From NCBI GenBank assembly GCA_947095585.1, contig OX352761.1, positions 34,625,777-34,689,776 on the forward strand: DNA of 64,000 bases, written 5' to 3'. Below are positions 52,500-63,394 of the stretch, piece after piece. Below the pieces are notes generated by a model, which was given only the letters and a program-made list of their open reading frames with translations, was not told the origin of the DNA and made no database searches. This stretch comes from Nephrocerus scutellatus. Its lineage: Eukaryota > Arthropoda > Insecta > Diptera > Pipunculidae. Within the stretch, counting starts at the first letter, position 1; every line of letters starts with the position of its first letter. Both the position numbers and the translations under genes were made by a program.

Positions 52500-52955
52500 T
52501 GAACGAATTTCCGATTTAGCTACTAACAGGCATGTCAATCATTGCTAAAGCGGTAGCTTGATGGATTGATGTTGTACCTCCGGTCACGGTGTTCTTTGCC
52601 TGGTCTATAATCTCCTCCAAGCAGACCTGTCTTTGTTCCATTGAACCAGGACCTGTAACGCTGGGTATTCTAATTATTATTAGCGTAAGCTTTGCTTTCA
52701 CCTTTGAGCAAAGTCTCAATAGGATTATTCATTGGCGAATATGGCCCTAGCCGCAGCAGCGACGCTCCATTAATAACTGTTTCTAGGCTTGAATGGCATG
52801 TGTTGTTTGAAACAATTACCAAATTATTCAGTTCATTTCTAATTTCATCCCAGTGTTGCGTCAATCTTGTCATCCATGCATTTGCTAGATGTGCTCCATT
52901 GCCACAACTCCTGCGGTTTTCGTTGTTGTATGTAGTTATTTTATTATTTAAACTT
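52500..52955 (-). pseudogene. DDE transposase fragment (Tc1/mariner-IS630 type)
   Basis: The minus-strand frame 52873-52670 reads NNLVIVSNNTCHSSLETVIN, then LRLGPYSPMNNPIETLLKGE. These match the second catalytic block (usually I-x-DNAxxH) and the third (PYSPxLNPIE) of DDE_3-type transposases. The catalytic D of the second block is replaced by S, so it is dead. Upstream and downstream parts are not recognisable. Confidence 0.7.
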
Positions 52956-53824
52956 TGATATTCTGCTCTTTTTCTTTAATTTATGTCAGAGTTCATAGTG
53001 CATGGTTCATTATGAACTTTCTTCATAGTACATAGTGAAGGTAATTACCCACAGTTTACAGAGATACCGGTGTGTTAAAATTGGTCAGTATTTTTGCAAC
53101 TAGCTAATCAATTTGTTTCTCAATCAAAATTTTAATTTTGTATGGCTTCTTTTGCCAACATTTTGTCAGGCCCTGATTGGATCAAATGAAACGCGGTCAC
53201 AATTTACGATTCTTTCGCGATCTCGATTAGTATTTTTTTGTACTTTTTTCTTACTGTTCTGTTCTGTGCTCTGCAAATAGATGTCTACATGGTAACAATC
53301 TTATTACTTATTAATGCGACAAATAACGCTATTGTCCATTTAAAAATATGGGATTAAAAGATTTAAGTTCAGAAGAAACAATACACATATCTTTATTTGA
53401 TGCAGTAAAATTAAATACATAAATGTAATTCAAATATTTGTCTCAATGAGATGAATGTTAAAATTTTCCGAATTACAATTGATACTTTCTGAAATATAAT
53501 ACTATACTATCTGAATAAAAAGGTGAGAAAGGTGAGTTGCAAGGTGAGTTGCGAGAAATACCCAGGTGGCTTTGTGGATATTTTTACGCGTAAGCGTTGT
53601 ACTCGCAACAATTCGCAGTGTTCTCATGTAAACTCTGGGTTTCAATGAGCTGCCTGAATACTGGTTATCTACATTTCATATCCCTCAGAATAATTTTTAC
53701 AACATACTGAGGGCAGGTAAGGAGTTTCCGTTCGACTGATTCAAATAATTCTTCTTTTCCATCATCTGGGGAATAGGAGCGTGAATGTTTATTATGCTTT
53801 TGTTTTTAAATCTACCCCGCACGC
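52956..53824. other. Unassigned, no gene seen
   Basis: AT-rich. A small repeat of AGTTCATAGTGCATGGTTCA-like phrases lies at 52990-53035; otherwise featureless. Confidence 0.4.
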
Positions 53825-54420
53825 GAAGAATGCATAGCCGTTGATTTACTTCCGACAAGGGTATGGACTGGACTGTGTCTTCTTTAACCTAGCGTTGGGA
53901 AAAGTGATCCGAGACTCCGATGTAACGCTGAGACGAACAATCCTCTATAAGTCCAATCAGATACTGGCTTACGCAGACGATATTGACATCGTTGATAGAA
54001 ACCCAGGAGGTGTACAGAAAGCTCTTATCCAGATCGATCGGGCGACGTAAAATCTGTGGCTGCACATAAATGAGAGCAACACAAATGACATGGCGGCAGC
54101 ATTTTGACCTGCCGAATTCAAGAAGAAAGTCTTACGGAGAATTGCTGGACCCGTATGTGAGGAAGAGCGATTCCAGAGACTCTAGAATGATGAGATATAC
54201 GAGCGTTACCGCGATTTCGACATCGCGCAGAAAAGAGACCCCGGTGAGCAGGACACTTAGCTCGCATGAGCGAAGATGCTGTTGCTCGGAAAGCTCAATA
54301 GGATTTAGTGCTTAAACATTGGCCGGTCAAGCCTACGCTAGAACGATGACGTATAGCAGGATGCCCAGAATCTCGGAAAGTCAAATCCAAAGCTATTATA
54401 CATGTGTTTGCTAAGCCAAT
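53825..54420 (+). pseudogene. RTE-like LINE fragment (subfamily a)
   Basis: The frame 53841-54050 reads RQGYGLDCVFFNLALGKVIR, then SNQILAYADDIDIVDRNPGG (YADD box intact). After a stop, a deletion joins it to KKKVLRRIAGPVCEEERFQR and the 3' block GRSSLR. It is collinear with 32.06-32.58 kb. It supplies the YADD region missing from the nested copy at 28.5 kb. Confidence 0.8.
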
Positions 54421-54620
54421 AAGCCAATAACTCTTAACTGTTAGAATTTGAAGAAAATTTTATGTAATGGTTAGCTTTGTCTGTATTAAGATAAATTTCG
54501 CAGTTCTGCTAAAGTACTCTGATCCACACCCACATCCTCACCAACGCTAACCTGAAATCCACGATCTCCAACATACAAATCGAAGAAAAATGCTTGGTAT
54601 GATTTAACCTGCAAAGAGGC
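54421..54620. other. Unassigned spacer
   Basis: No confident feature. Confidence 0.35.
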
Positions 54621-54624
54621 TTCT

Positions 54625-55905
54625 AGAAGGTATGACTGTAATGCCCACTTAGACGAGTCAAATTATACTGCCTCGTCATCAATGCCAACGCTCATTCACA
54701 ATGACATTTCAACCGTTAGCTCTATGGACAAGGCCAATCTGCTTGCTTTGCATTTCACAGCTAGCTCAATGCTAACGCAGATTTCGCGATGCTGCTGCGT
54801 GTACTTTAAAGAATCGAAACCTCTATGGGACAGATCTACTTTCGCACTCGTCAAGTAGCTAGGATATTAAATGATCTCAACAACTTCTACATCTCTCTTA
54901 TTTTTCTAGTCTTCCCAAGAAATTGGAAAACAGCCTTTATCGACCCTGTTCCTGAAAAAGGCGAACCGTACCGACCTATAGCGGTAGCATCCATCCTTTC
55001 TAAAGTCATAGATACGCTGATTAATCGTAATCTTGAATCACGTGAAATTCTTAGCGATTCAGGTTATAGTTATCGAAGGCAATGTTCTACATGTGAACTG
55101 ATGGCATATCTCACTGAAAAGTGGAACCAGTCTATTAAAAAATTTGGTGAATGAATATTTATGGAATTGATAAGAACCCGCTTGTTTACCTAGTAACTAC
55201 CTTTCTGACCGTTCAATTCAGGTCGTATTGGATGGTTTCAAATCCAATGTTCACCGCATAAACGCCGGTGTTCCCCAGGGCTCTGTTTTGTATATGACAC
55301 TCTTTCTCATTTTCATTATTGATCTCCTAATCGCTACTTCTAATCCACTTCATTCTTTCGTTGACGACAGCACTCTTACTACGTATGATTTCACGCTTTC
55401 TGCACCCCTTTCCCATAGTAGGTGGAACTTGAACAACAACGTATGTTAAGCACGCCAAAAACTGACATTGACAGCATAACATAGAGTAGAACTTAACGCT
55501 TCCAAAACTCACTGCCGTCTTCAGTCGTCTAAGCGTAATTTAATCTCCCAACCTTTATTCACGAATGTATAATGCATCAACGAAACTGAAAAACTAGCAA
55601 TACTTGGTATGAGCATCAACAACAAGCTTCGTTGGAATGACCACATATTCGTCATTGCTAATGCTGCGAAATGTTTAGGTTTCCGCAAACGGTGCCAACT
55701 CCAACCAACTCCCAACCAGAGATTCTTTCTTTAGCCGCACAATAATTCTGTGGAATGAATTTCCCGACTTTGTGTTTCTGCAGTCATTTAAGAAACATGT
55801 GCATAGAAAACTTATCTTTCCCTCAACCTAACTTTCTAACGCCACGCTGTGTTAAACACTATAAGGGTGCAAATCTCTTGAGCGTGTGTACATTACAAAA
55901 ACAAA
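54625..55905 (+). pseudogene. CR1-like LINE, heavily decayed copy
   Basis: Collinear with 34.75-36.67 kb: SSMDKANLLALHF, MGQIYFRTRQVARILNDLNN, then a deletion of block 1, NWKTAFIDPVPEKGEP, PIAVASILSKVIDTLINRNL, then AGVPQGSVLYMTLFLIFIID with HSFVDDST (FADD changed to FVDD). The C-terminus and AAACAAACAAAAAAAATTC tail follow near 55900. At least four deletions or frameshifts relative to the 34.7 kb copy. Confidence 0.8.
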
Positions 55906-56117
55906 CAAAAAAAATTCAAAAAATTGCATCTTTTCTTGAGGCGTGGGTGCTCCTCCTTTTACCTTTCATCCTTATACACTTTTTCTTTACGGAATTTTGT
56001 ATTTGCTTCGATAGAACCCTTGACTAACACATCCGCTTAGTAGTTTCTTTTAGAGAATTTGCTAGTAAAAGTACATATTAACTAAATTTTATGATAGATT
56101 TACCACTTTCACGTTAT
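55906..56117. other. Intergenic, downstream of UXT
   Basis: AT-rich; no feature beyond the end of the CR1 tail. Confidence 0.4.
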
Positions 56118-56123
56118 TTTATT
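56118..56123 (-). terminator. Candidate poly(A) signal of UXT gene
   Basis: AATAAA on the minus strand about 110 bp after the stop codon at 56235. Confidence 0.5.
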
Positions 56124-56234
56124 CAAAACAGGTGTATCAATTTTGCTTATAATATATGTATATATATGACTAACGCATGTAAGCACATAGTTTATATATT
56201 TCAACAGCTGTAGTTCTGCAAAATAAAATTAAAT

Positions 56235-56687
56235 TTATATTTGAAAAACGTTTAATATAATTTTTCTATTTACATTTAATTTCTCCCGTTCAGCTATGCA
56301 CAATAGTGCCAGTTTAATGTCGGATCGCTTCTTAACACTTGCCTCACGTAGCACATTGGATTCCTTGGTAAGAATTGCAACTTTGAAGTTTGCAAACTTT
56401 ATCGCCTCCTCAAGTGTGAACTCTACAAAGCAAGACTTTCCAACATCGACTAGAATTTTTTCCGGATTTTCCACTTTAGCCTCCATGAATATATTACCGC
56501 CAATGTTAATTTGAGATTTAAATCCTTCGGACAGATTTTCTCCAATCGTTTCAATCGTATTTTTCAACTGTAAAAATTCCATAATTTCCTCATTATACAG
56601 TTGAATGTATTTCTCCAAATGCTTCAGATCCTCCTTTAGGTAATCGTTTACAAATAATTCCAGGTTTTCAGTTGACACTTCGGGCAT
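56235..56687 (-). CDS. Uxt: UXT / prefoldin-alpha-like protein
   Basis: An intact, intronless 150-residue frame. The fold is that of a prefoldin alpha subunit: an N-terminal helix (residues 7-50, YLKEDLKHLEKYIQLYNEEI), a beta-hairpin region with INIGGNIFMEAKVENPEKIL and VDVGKSCFVEFTLEEAIKFA (about 78-118), and a C-terminal helix. The hairpin signature G-x-x-F-x-x-A...VDVG-x-x-FVE-x-TL-x-EA is that of UXT. The length is near that of the animal family (about 155). UXT-class proteins act in the R2TP/prefoldin-like chaperone complex and in nuclear receptor and NF-kB cofactor roles in mammals (family knowledge). The start ATG has an AAAA context on the minus strand. No stops or frameshifts, in contrast to every element around it. 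A retrocopy cannot be excluded, but no poly-A or target duplication is visible. Confidence 0.85.
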   Translation of the reverse strand: MPEVSTENLELFVNDYLKEDLKHLEKYIQLYNEEIMEFLQLKNTIETIGENLSEGFKSQINIGGNIFMEAKVENPEKILVDVGKSCFVEFTLEEAIKFANFKVAILTKESNVLREASVKKRSDIKLALLCIAEREKLNVNRKIILNVFQI

Positions 56688-56906
56688 TTTTATATTTCGT
56701 TTAAAATTTTAATTTTATATTTTTAATATATACATAAAAGTCGTCGCACTAATCTCACCAGTTGCCACAAAATACCCAGGCGCCGGCGGCCATCGCACAA
56801 ATAAACAAAAATTTGATGGGTGAGTTGTTGTCAACACAGTTTCAAAATTTGACTTTTCTTCGAATGCGTTAGTTATACACAAGCAACTTCTTCTGTTTTT
56901 TTATTC
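56688..56906 (-). promoter_or_regulatory. UXT upstream region
   Basis: About 220 bp separate the UXT start codon from the first transposon end. It holds an AT-rich leader (56695-56735), then GACTTTTATGTATATATT with a weak TATA-like stretch. No certain promoter element can be named. Confidence 0.35.
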
Positions 56907-57079
56907 AACCCGAGCGAGCAGTGTATGTCAATAATTTACACGGAATTTTTATATACATCCGGGGTAATTTTACTCTGTACTCTGTATTTTTGTTTTCAAA
57001 TGAGCTCGATACGGTGTGTACACAATTTCCTCTTTTTATTCAGAAAAAAATATCAGCGTACGGCTGAGTAAGAGCGAAT

Positions 57080-57207
57080 AAAAGCTGTATTTTATTTGGA
57101 ATAAGGAATTACAACACAATTGTACTTCTTTGGAATAAGAAAACCTGCTGTTTTGCTGGTTTTGACATTCAAATTCCTTATTCCTCGTCAAATGAAAGCA
57201 GTATTTT
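57080..57207. mobile_element. Foldback MITE, copy 1
   Basis: The arms GCTGTATTTTATTTGGAATA and its imperfect complement (CAAATGAAAGCAGTATTTT) enclose GAAAACCTGCTGTTTTGC. Same family as the next element and as 60012-60154. Confidence 0.65.
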
Positions 57208-57421
57208 AAGCTGTATTTTATTTGAATTCGAATTGGGAATTACAACCAAAATTGCACTGTCGAATTCCTTATTTAGAATTTGAAAACCTGCTGTTTTGGA
57301 ATACTAATACGAATTCGTTTGTCAAAACCAGTCAAACAGCAGGGTTTAAAATTCCAAAGAAGGAGTTCGACAGTGCAATTGTTGTTGTAATTCCCAAATC
57401 GAATTCCAATAAAATACAGTG
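57208..57421. mobile_element. Foldback MITE, copy 2, long palindrome
   Basis: The outer arms CTGTATTTTATTTGAATTCG and its complement ending AATAAAATACAG are followed by a second pair GGGAATTACAAC/GTTGTAATTCCC. A third pair is TTGCACTGTCGAA / TTCGACAGTGCAA, and the centre carries CCTGCTGTTTTG / CAAACAGCAGG. Nearly the whole 214 bp can fold on itself. Non-coding; the 66-residue frame is incidental. Confidence 0.8.
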
Positions 57422-57552
57422 AAAATACGCGTAAAGTAACGCAGTGTACACACCGTTTTTTTTTGTCATGGAATATTCGCCCGGTGTACTCCGGGTAAGT
57501 ATACCCTTCGGGTTGAATAAAAGAATAGACCCTATGTATGATTAAACCATTA

Positions 57553-58218
57553 GGCCCGATTTTATGAACGCAGATAGAAGATGAATTCTCGGATTAAACG
57601 CCGTCTGCATTTTATGACGATTAACAAGAAAATTAATCTTCAGATTTTTTTTATTCTTAGATTTATCTTTTTGGTGTCTATATCAGTGGATAAAAAAATT
57701 GCAGTGGTTCATTTTGATGTTTTGACGTTTCAATTTACAAAACTATTGAATGTGTCGAGTGCCACTTAAAATTTTTTGTTTGTTTTTTGTAGAAATAAAT
57801 AACTTTAATAACCAATTCAGATAGTTTTCTGAACAAAAAATCTCAAAATGGATTCAAAAAGTTGAAGTTTGTTTAATATTGTAGAAATATACAAAAATAT
57901 ATTAACTACTAAAAAAATTGATATAGTTTCTAATAAAAAAAAATTAAACATTAAAATCCATTACCGAAGAATACAATGCTTTAAATAAAAAGAATAAAAC
58001 AGAAGTACAATTACGAAATAAAAATAAATTGTCCGAACTCCGCAAAATAGTAGCAGAGGAAATACAAAAAAATCCGGTAAAACTGTTTTAAGACCATTCT
58101 TTAATTATTATCGTCATATTATTTATCTTCGTTCATAAAAACGATGAAAAAAAATCCTCGGTTGAAGATTAATCTATGCTCTCAGATTTTTTTATTTATC
58201 CTCGTTCATAAAATTGGG
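57553..58218. mobile_element. TIR element E2 (copy A)
   Basis: The left end GGCCCGATTTTATGAACG and the right end CGTTCATAAAATTGGGCC are near-perfect inverted repeats. The inner arms are also inverted (ATCTTCAGATTTTTTTTATT versus AAAAATCCTCGGTTGAAGAT). The interior is AT-rich, with ACAGAAGTACAATTACGAAA and CAGAGGAAATACAAAAAAAT. No transposase. About 665 bp. Confidence 0.8.
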
Positions 58219-58321
58219 CCATTGTGCTTGCATTTATGAATGTGCCCAGCAGCTGCATCGTGCAAGTAGTTTACCCAGGAAATTTTTTCATCATTTGTAT
58301 TAACTTTTGTTTTTAGTTGAT

Positions 58322-58740
58322 AAAAAAACAACCCATAAATATTAAAATTTTTATGTAAATTCTCCAATAACAAAAAGTATATTAAATTCCACTATAAATG
58401 CTGAAAAATCAAAACACATTTTATAAAAACATTTGTATGGGAGCCCCCCGACTCCAGGCCCGATCACTTCCAAATATTTACAAAAGGTGTTGAAATTCGG
58501 AGATACACATGCGTATAAAATTTGAAGAAAATCGGGTGCTTTTTTTAATATAATTTGTATGGGTACATTCCAACCCCGGGGCCCGATAACTAATTTTTTT
58601 TTTACAAAAAGTGTTGTCCATCTGAGATAGACATGAATATAAAATTTAAAGAAAATCGTGTATCGGGTGCCCCCTAACCCCGGGGTCCGATAACTTACAA
58701 ATTTTTACAAAAAGTTTTATACATCTGAGATACACATGAT
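58322..58740 (+). mobile_element. H-family element (H15), right end lost
   Basis: Left end AAAAAACAACCCATAAATAT, subterminal TAAATTCTCCAATAAC, a short body shared with H12 (AAGTATATTAAATTCCACTA) and three monomers. It breaks off at about 58740. Confidence 0.85.
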
Positions 58741-59199
58741 ATGACGAAACCCTACTCGTTATAGTTAAAATCCCTATGCATGCTTTGAACGCGATCGGTT
58801 GAACGGTATGAAAACGTATAAAGGACATACATATATACACGTATATAGATTTTAAGTTTTAATAATAAGGGTTTTAAATATATATTATTTAAATGGCTAA
58901 ATAATAGTTTTTAAATTTCTCGTTTTTTTATATAAAAAGATATATTTTTAAGTTTTTTGTTTTTGTTTTGTTTTGTTTGTTTTTTCACAAAAAAAAAAAA
59001 TTAAAACTTTAATTACAAAAAACACATAACCTATTTATTATGTTTTCCGAACAGTTAATTATGCTTAAAACTTAAATAAACACATAAAAGTTCATGTTAG
59101 ACGCATTAAAATCCAATTAATGACTACATATTTATATTATTTTTTATTTTGTAATATTTTATCCAATGTAGTTTTTGATTATATTGACGAAATTAGACT
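58741..59199. other. Unassigned AT-rich stretch
   Basis: TTTTGTTTTGTTTTG run at about 58955-58985; no gene. Confidence 0.4.
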
Positions 59200-59480
59200 C
59201 TAATCTCCCAAAAGAACCCTAAAAGACCCCGAAGAGACTCCCAAAAGACCACCTCCCAAAAGACCTCCAAAATACTCCCAAAACATCCCCAAAAATCCAC
59301 CAACATACCCTCGAAAGACATCCTTAAGGACACCCACCCTCTTAGGCCCCTTAAGAATACCCCTAACACAATCCCAAAAGACCCTCAAAAGACTCACAAA
59401 GTACTATCAAAATAACATCAAAAGACCCCCAAAAAGTCTTCCAAAGGACCACCAAAAAACCCACAAACGGCACTCAAAAG
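59200..59480 (+). repeat. A/C-rich degenerate minisatellite, short
   Basis: Built of CCCAAAAGACC, CCCCAAAAAG, ACTCCCAAAAGACC words with a period near 10-12 bp. Strand-biased like 50060-51955, probably related. Confidence 0.8.
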
Positions 59481-60010
59481 ATTCTAGAATAACACAAAAT
59501 CACTACTTCACGATATCTTAAAGTATGCCTTCTTCTTTATCTCGTTCCACTTCAAGCAAATGTAATTATTGTTGACAAGTGTTTCGTGGTTTGTGTGCTG
59601 GATATTGGGTTTATCAGCACTGCGTAGCTAACAGTGGAAAGAGTAAATCATCATTTCGTACTTTTGTAACGCTCTCAATTTTACCCTCTACTAAAAGCGC
59701 CAAAAGAAGTATAACTTAAAAAAAACTTGGTCCTAATCCTTTTCCCTGGTCCAATAAAATGCAGCTAATAATAAAATACTCTATTAAACACATAAAGGGC
59801 GAAGAAATGTTTAGAGATGATGCATAGAAAAAATTTTTGAATGAACTACACTTTAGGTTACGATTCTGCTGAAAATTACATCTTTATTAGATGAGCGTCT
59901 ATAAGATTCAAGCTATTACTGTCAAAGTTTTTTATAAGATCGGCTGTCATCTTTATTATATCGTCGAATTTAACCGACTGTAGGGAAGTATTCCGATTTT
60001 AAGATCAATA
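59481..60010. other. Unassigned, no gene seen
   Basis: No domain recognised. Confidence 0.4.
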
Positions 60011-60011
60011 T

Positions 60012-60154
60012 AAGCTGTATTTTAATTGCCGAGGAATAAAGAATAACAACAACAACTGCACCATCTTATTCCTTGTTTGGAATAAGAAAACCTGCTGTTT
60101 GGCTGTTTTTGACATTCGAATTCCTTATTCCTCGGCAAATAAAATACAGCTATA
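60012..60154. mobile_element. Foldback MITE, copy 3
   Basis: The arms AGCTGTATTTTAATTGCCGA and its complement (TCGGCAAATAAAATACAGCT) are near perfect. The centre GAATAAGAAAACCTGCTGTT is shared with copies 1 and 2. It may be an intact unit of about 143 bp. Confidence 0.8.
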
Positions 60155-60682
60155 AATGACGAATGATGTTTTCTATTCTATTCGACTACTCAGAAAACGA
60201 ACAGAGACTATACTATTACTGCTACTCCACATGTTTGCTTCATTCTCTTCTATTGGCAAATATTAATATTATAATTTTTATATACTATTAAATTAAGTCT
60301 ATTATTAAGAAACACGATTAACTCAAAAAAATTATTAAAAGACTTAAAAATTAATAACTATCAATATTGATTAAATTAAAAGTAATGATCATATCCCAGA
60401 ATTTCCATGGGAACAGTGGTTATAGTCTCATCTTAGTCCTACATACTGAATTGTGTTAGGTCCACAAAATTCCAGACCCTATTGGTCAGATCCCAGAATT
60501 TCCATAATAAAAAATCCTATAGTCGCATCTTAGTCCAATACACCGAATTTATATTATTTATCCTCGTTCATAAAATCGGGACTTACGTGTTGGATTTATT
60601 GTTTGCCAAACACGTTTAAAAAAACAACGATTTTTATACTAAAATTAATAATACGTATAGGATTGCCGGATTAGAGACTAAG
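60155..60682. other. Unassigned; isolated E2 end at 60557-60583
   Basis: A direct repeat of ATCCCAGAATTTCCAT with CATCTTAGTCC occurs at about 60390-60535. TTATCCTCGTTCATAAAATC at 60557-60583 is one end of an E2 element without a partner nearby. Confidence 0.5.
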
Positions 60683-61374
60683 GCCCAATTTTATGAACGA
60701 GGATAAATAAAAAAATCCAAGAGCATAGATTAATCTTCAACCGAAGATTTTTTTCATCGTTTTTATGAAAGACGATAAATAATATGACGATAATAATTAA
60801 TGAATGGTCTTAAAACAGTTTTACCGGATTTTTTTGTATTTCCTCTGCTACTATTGTGCGGAGTTCGGCCAATTTATTTTTATTTCGTAATTATACTTCT
60901 GTTTTATTCTTTACTTTTAAAGTATTGTATTCTTCGGTAATGCATTTTAATATTTAATTTTTTTATTAGAAATTACATAAATTTTTTTAGTAGTTACTAT
61001 ATTTTTGTGTTTTTCTACAATACTAAACAAACTTTACATTTCTTCTTACTAATTTTCATCTTTTGAATCCATTTTGAAATTTTTTTTCAGAAAACTATCT
61101 GAATTGGTTATTAAAGTTATTTTATTTCTACAAAAAACAAACAAAAAATATCAAGTGGCACTCGACACATTCAATAGTTTTGTAAATTGAAACGTCAAAA
61201 CATCAAAATGAACAACTGAAATTTTTTTATCCACTGATTTAGACTCCAAAAAGAGAAGAAAAAACAGAGGATAAAAAAAAATTCGAGAATTAATTTTCTT
61301 GTTAATCGTCATAAAATGCAAACGGCGATTAATCCGAGAATTAATCTTCTATCCGCGTTCATAAAATCGGTCCT
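60683..61374. mobile_element. TIR element E2 (copy B, inverse of copy A)
   Basis: GGCCCAATTTTATGAACGAG at left and CGCGTTCATAAAATCGGTCC at right. It matches copy A in inverse orientation along its whole length. Confidence 0.8.
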
Positions 61375-61423
61375 AATTGTTTAATCATACATAGGGTCTA
61401 TTCTATTATTCAACCCGAGCGAG

Positions 61424-61669
61424 TATACTTACCCGGAGTACACCGGGCGAATATTTCATGGCGAAAAAAATCGGTGTGTACACTGGGTAACTTTATTCGC
61501 TCTTACTCTGCCGTACGTTGATATTATTTTCTGAATAACAAATAGGAAACTGTGTATACTCCGTCCTCCGTGTCGTGCTTGGTTCAAAACAAAAATACAG
61601 AGTAAAATTACCCCGGTTGAATAAAAAAACATTGAGTAAATATTTTATATACACTGCTCGCTCGGGTTG
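61424..61669. mobile_element. TIR element E1 (copy B, without foldbacks)
   Basis: TTCAACCCGAGCGAG at left and CTCGCTCGGGTTGAA at right are perfect 15-bp inverted repeats. GGTAACTTTATTCGCTCTTA inside is the uninterrupted form of the site where copy A carries foldbacks. Confidence 0.85.
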
Positions 61670-61865
61670 AATTAAAAAAACAGCGCTTGCTGGTGCATGT
61701 TAAAGACCTCTGCAAAAATGCAGTACCATTCTGAAATCTGTCCTGCATTTTTGAATTCTTTGGTTAGCAGTGCTGCCAAATAATGCATTTGGCAATATAT
61801 GCATTTATGAATGAGCCTGTGTGAGTTTTGTGGAATTTATGCTTAGTACGTTGGCTTTAGAAATG
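61670..61865. other. Unassigned spacer
   Basis: No feature recognised. Confidence 0.4.
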
Positions 61866-62165
61866 AATTCTATATATTAACTTCACTTGCCCGTGGCACG
61901 GATTTCGGTCGTCGGTCGTCTGTTGTGGAATCTTGCGATCACTTTCTAACCCACTTCCCAAAACCCGATTTTATTGAAATTTTGCACACATGTGTATTTC
62001 CGGAGACAACAATTTCTATTTAAAGCTCCTCGGGACACGGGGTCGGGGGGCTCCCATACAAATATTTTACAAAAATTACTCGATTTTCTTCACATTTTAT
62101 ACGCATGTGTATCTCCGATGAACAACACTTTTTGTAAACATTTTGGAGACCCCGGGCCCCGGGTT
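61866..62165 (-). mobile_element. H-family element (H16), left end lost
   Basis: Starts ATTCTATATATTAACTTCAC. The GGCTGG tract is replaced by TTTCGGTCGTCGGTCGTCTG. Two to three inverse monomers run into the SINE at about 62170. Confidence 0.8.
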
Positions 62166-62169
62166 TGTG

Positions 62170-62435
62170 GGCCCAGTGGAAATGGGCGTGGATACTGAGC
62201 AGGAGGTTCGTGGTTCGAATCCCAGTAACACCACGGTTTCCCACCTCTCGCGAATGGGTGACAAACATTCCGAGAGTACAACTTGTCACGGAAAACTTCT
62301 CAATTCGCCGTTCGGAACCGGCCTTAATTTGTAGGTCCTTCCATTGGTGTCCAAAAATATTAATGCACAACACAAATGGTCGCGAGAAGCTAGGCCTTGG
62401 ACCGCAATGGTCTGTCGCGCCGAATATTATTATTT
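62170..62435 (+). mobile_element. tRNA-derived SINE, head truncated
   Basis: The A-box half is lost. It starts within the head (ATACTGAGCAGGAGGTTCGT) with a perfect B box GGTTCGAATCCC, then body and complete tail, CCGCAATGGTCTGTCGCGCC and ATTATTATT. It directly abuts H16. Confidence 0.9.
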
Positions 62436-63394
62436 AATTTTTCAATTAAAGTTAATATAATCTCATGGTTTTTTATTGTAACTACTAATTGGACTAATTT
62501 GGTTGATAAAACGCATCAATTTTCATCAACATTATTCTTTGTTTAAGGAAAATTACAAATTCGTCTTTGTTTTTGTCATGTATCTTTATAAACAACCACC
62601 GCAAGTGCTTATAAGAACTTATGGTTTTTTGTCCTTGCTTAATAACTTCTTACATATTATTTTCGAGCAGTTCATGCAAAATGCAAAATTGTACATTGGT
62701 GGATTAGTGTTTAAATTGTATGTATTTCTAAAGTTAATGTAGTGATATGTAATTATGTACATTAGAAATAATGCATTTCCATATTTCTTAACTAATAGCA
62801 AAGATAATAAATGTTTTTAAATTAAAATATTAATTATACATTAATATTATTCTATTTTAAATCTATTTTAAAATTATACAAAATAAATACATTTTGTATA
62901 TGTTGTTGTTATAGATTTTCAAAATAGTCTTATATAAATATTAACTGATAACGGATAGCTTCATGTTTGTATTTATTTAATAACATCCAGGCACCTCAGT
63001 TTTTGCGGCGAGTAAACGAATTAAAAAATAAAAAATTAAGTTTATTTGTATTTGTCGTAGATTAATCGAAGTAAATTAAATTGTATGAAAAGAAACTTAT
63101 CATTATAACATTATGTATCATTCTGACACCTTTGAACACCATTTTTTCGGCGTGTATCATTGTTAGACACATAAAAGTAAAAAAGGTTCAGTTGAATGTT
63201 GGTGGACGCCGTTTTTCATAAACAGATATTTCGAAGCAACATTTTGTTGGCGTTCCATATTTGTATTAGTTAAAGTTAAAGCTTTACATACACACATGTG
63301 TGCTCGAATTTTTACAAGATCGAGTCTAAAATTTGAGTTCCATATAACATCTACACTCAAGTACTTATTAATGATATGTTATGTGAAATGTAAT
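62436..63394. other. Unassigned AT-rich stretch
   Basis: Short frames (up to 79 residues) have no recognised domain. Confidence 0.4.

Larger units (their letters stand above)
56907..57530. mobile_element. TIR element E1 (copy A), with nested foldbacks
   Basis: Left TIR TTCAACCCGAGCGAG, right end CCTTCGGGTTGAA. The interior (TTACTCTGTACTCTGTATTT, CGTACGGCTGAGTAAGAGCG, CGCCCGGTGTACTCCGGGTA) matches inversely the 245-bp copy at 61424-61669. Copy A is longer because two foldback elements lie at about 57078-57430. No coding capacity. Confidence 0.75.

Noticed and set aside
62200..62232. Functional tRNA gene suggested by GGTTCGAATCCC
   Set aside because: This is the B box of a SINE head; the acceptor and anticodon arms do not pair properly and a SINE body follows.
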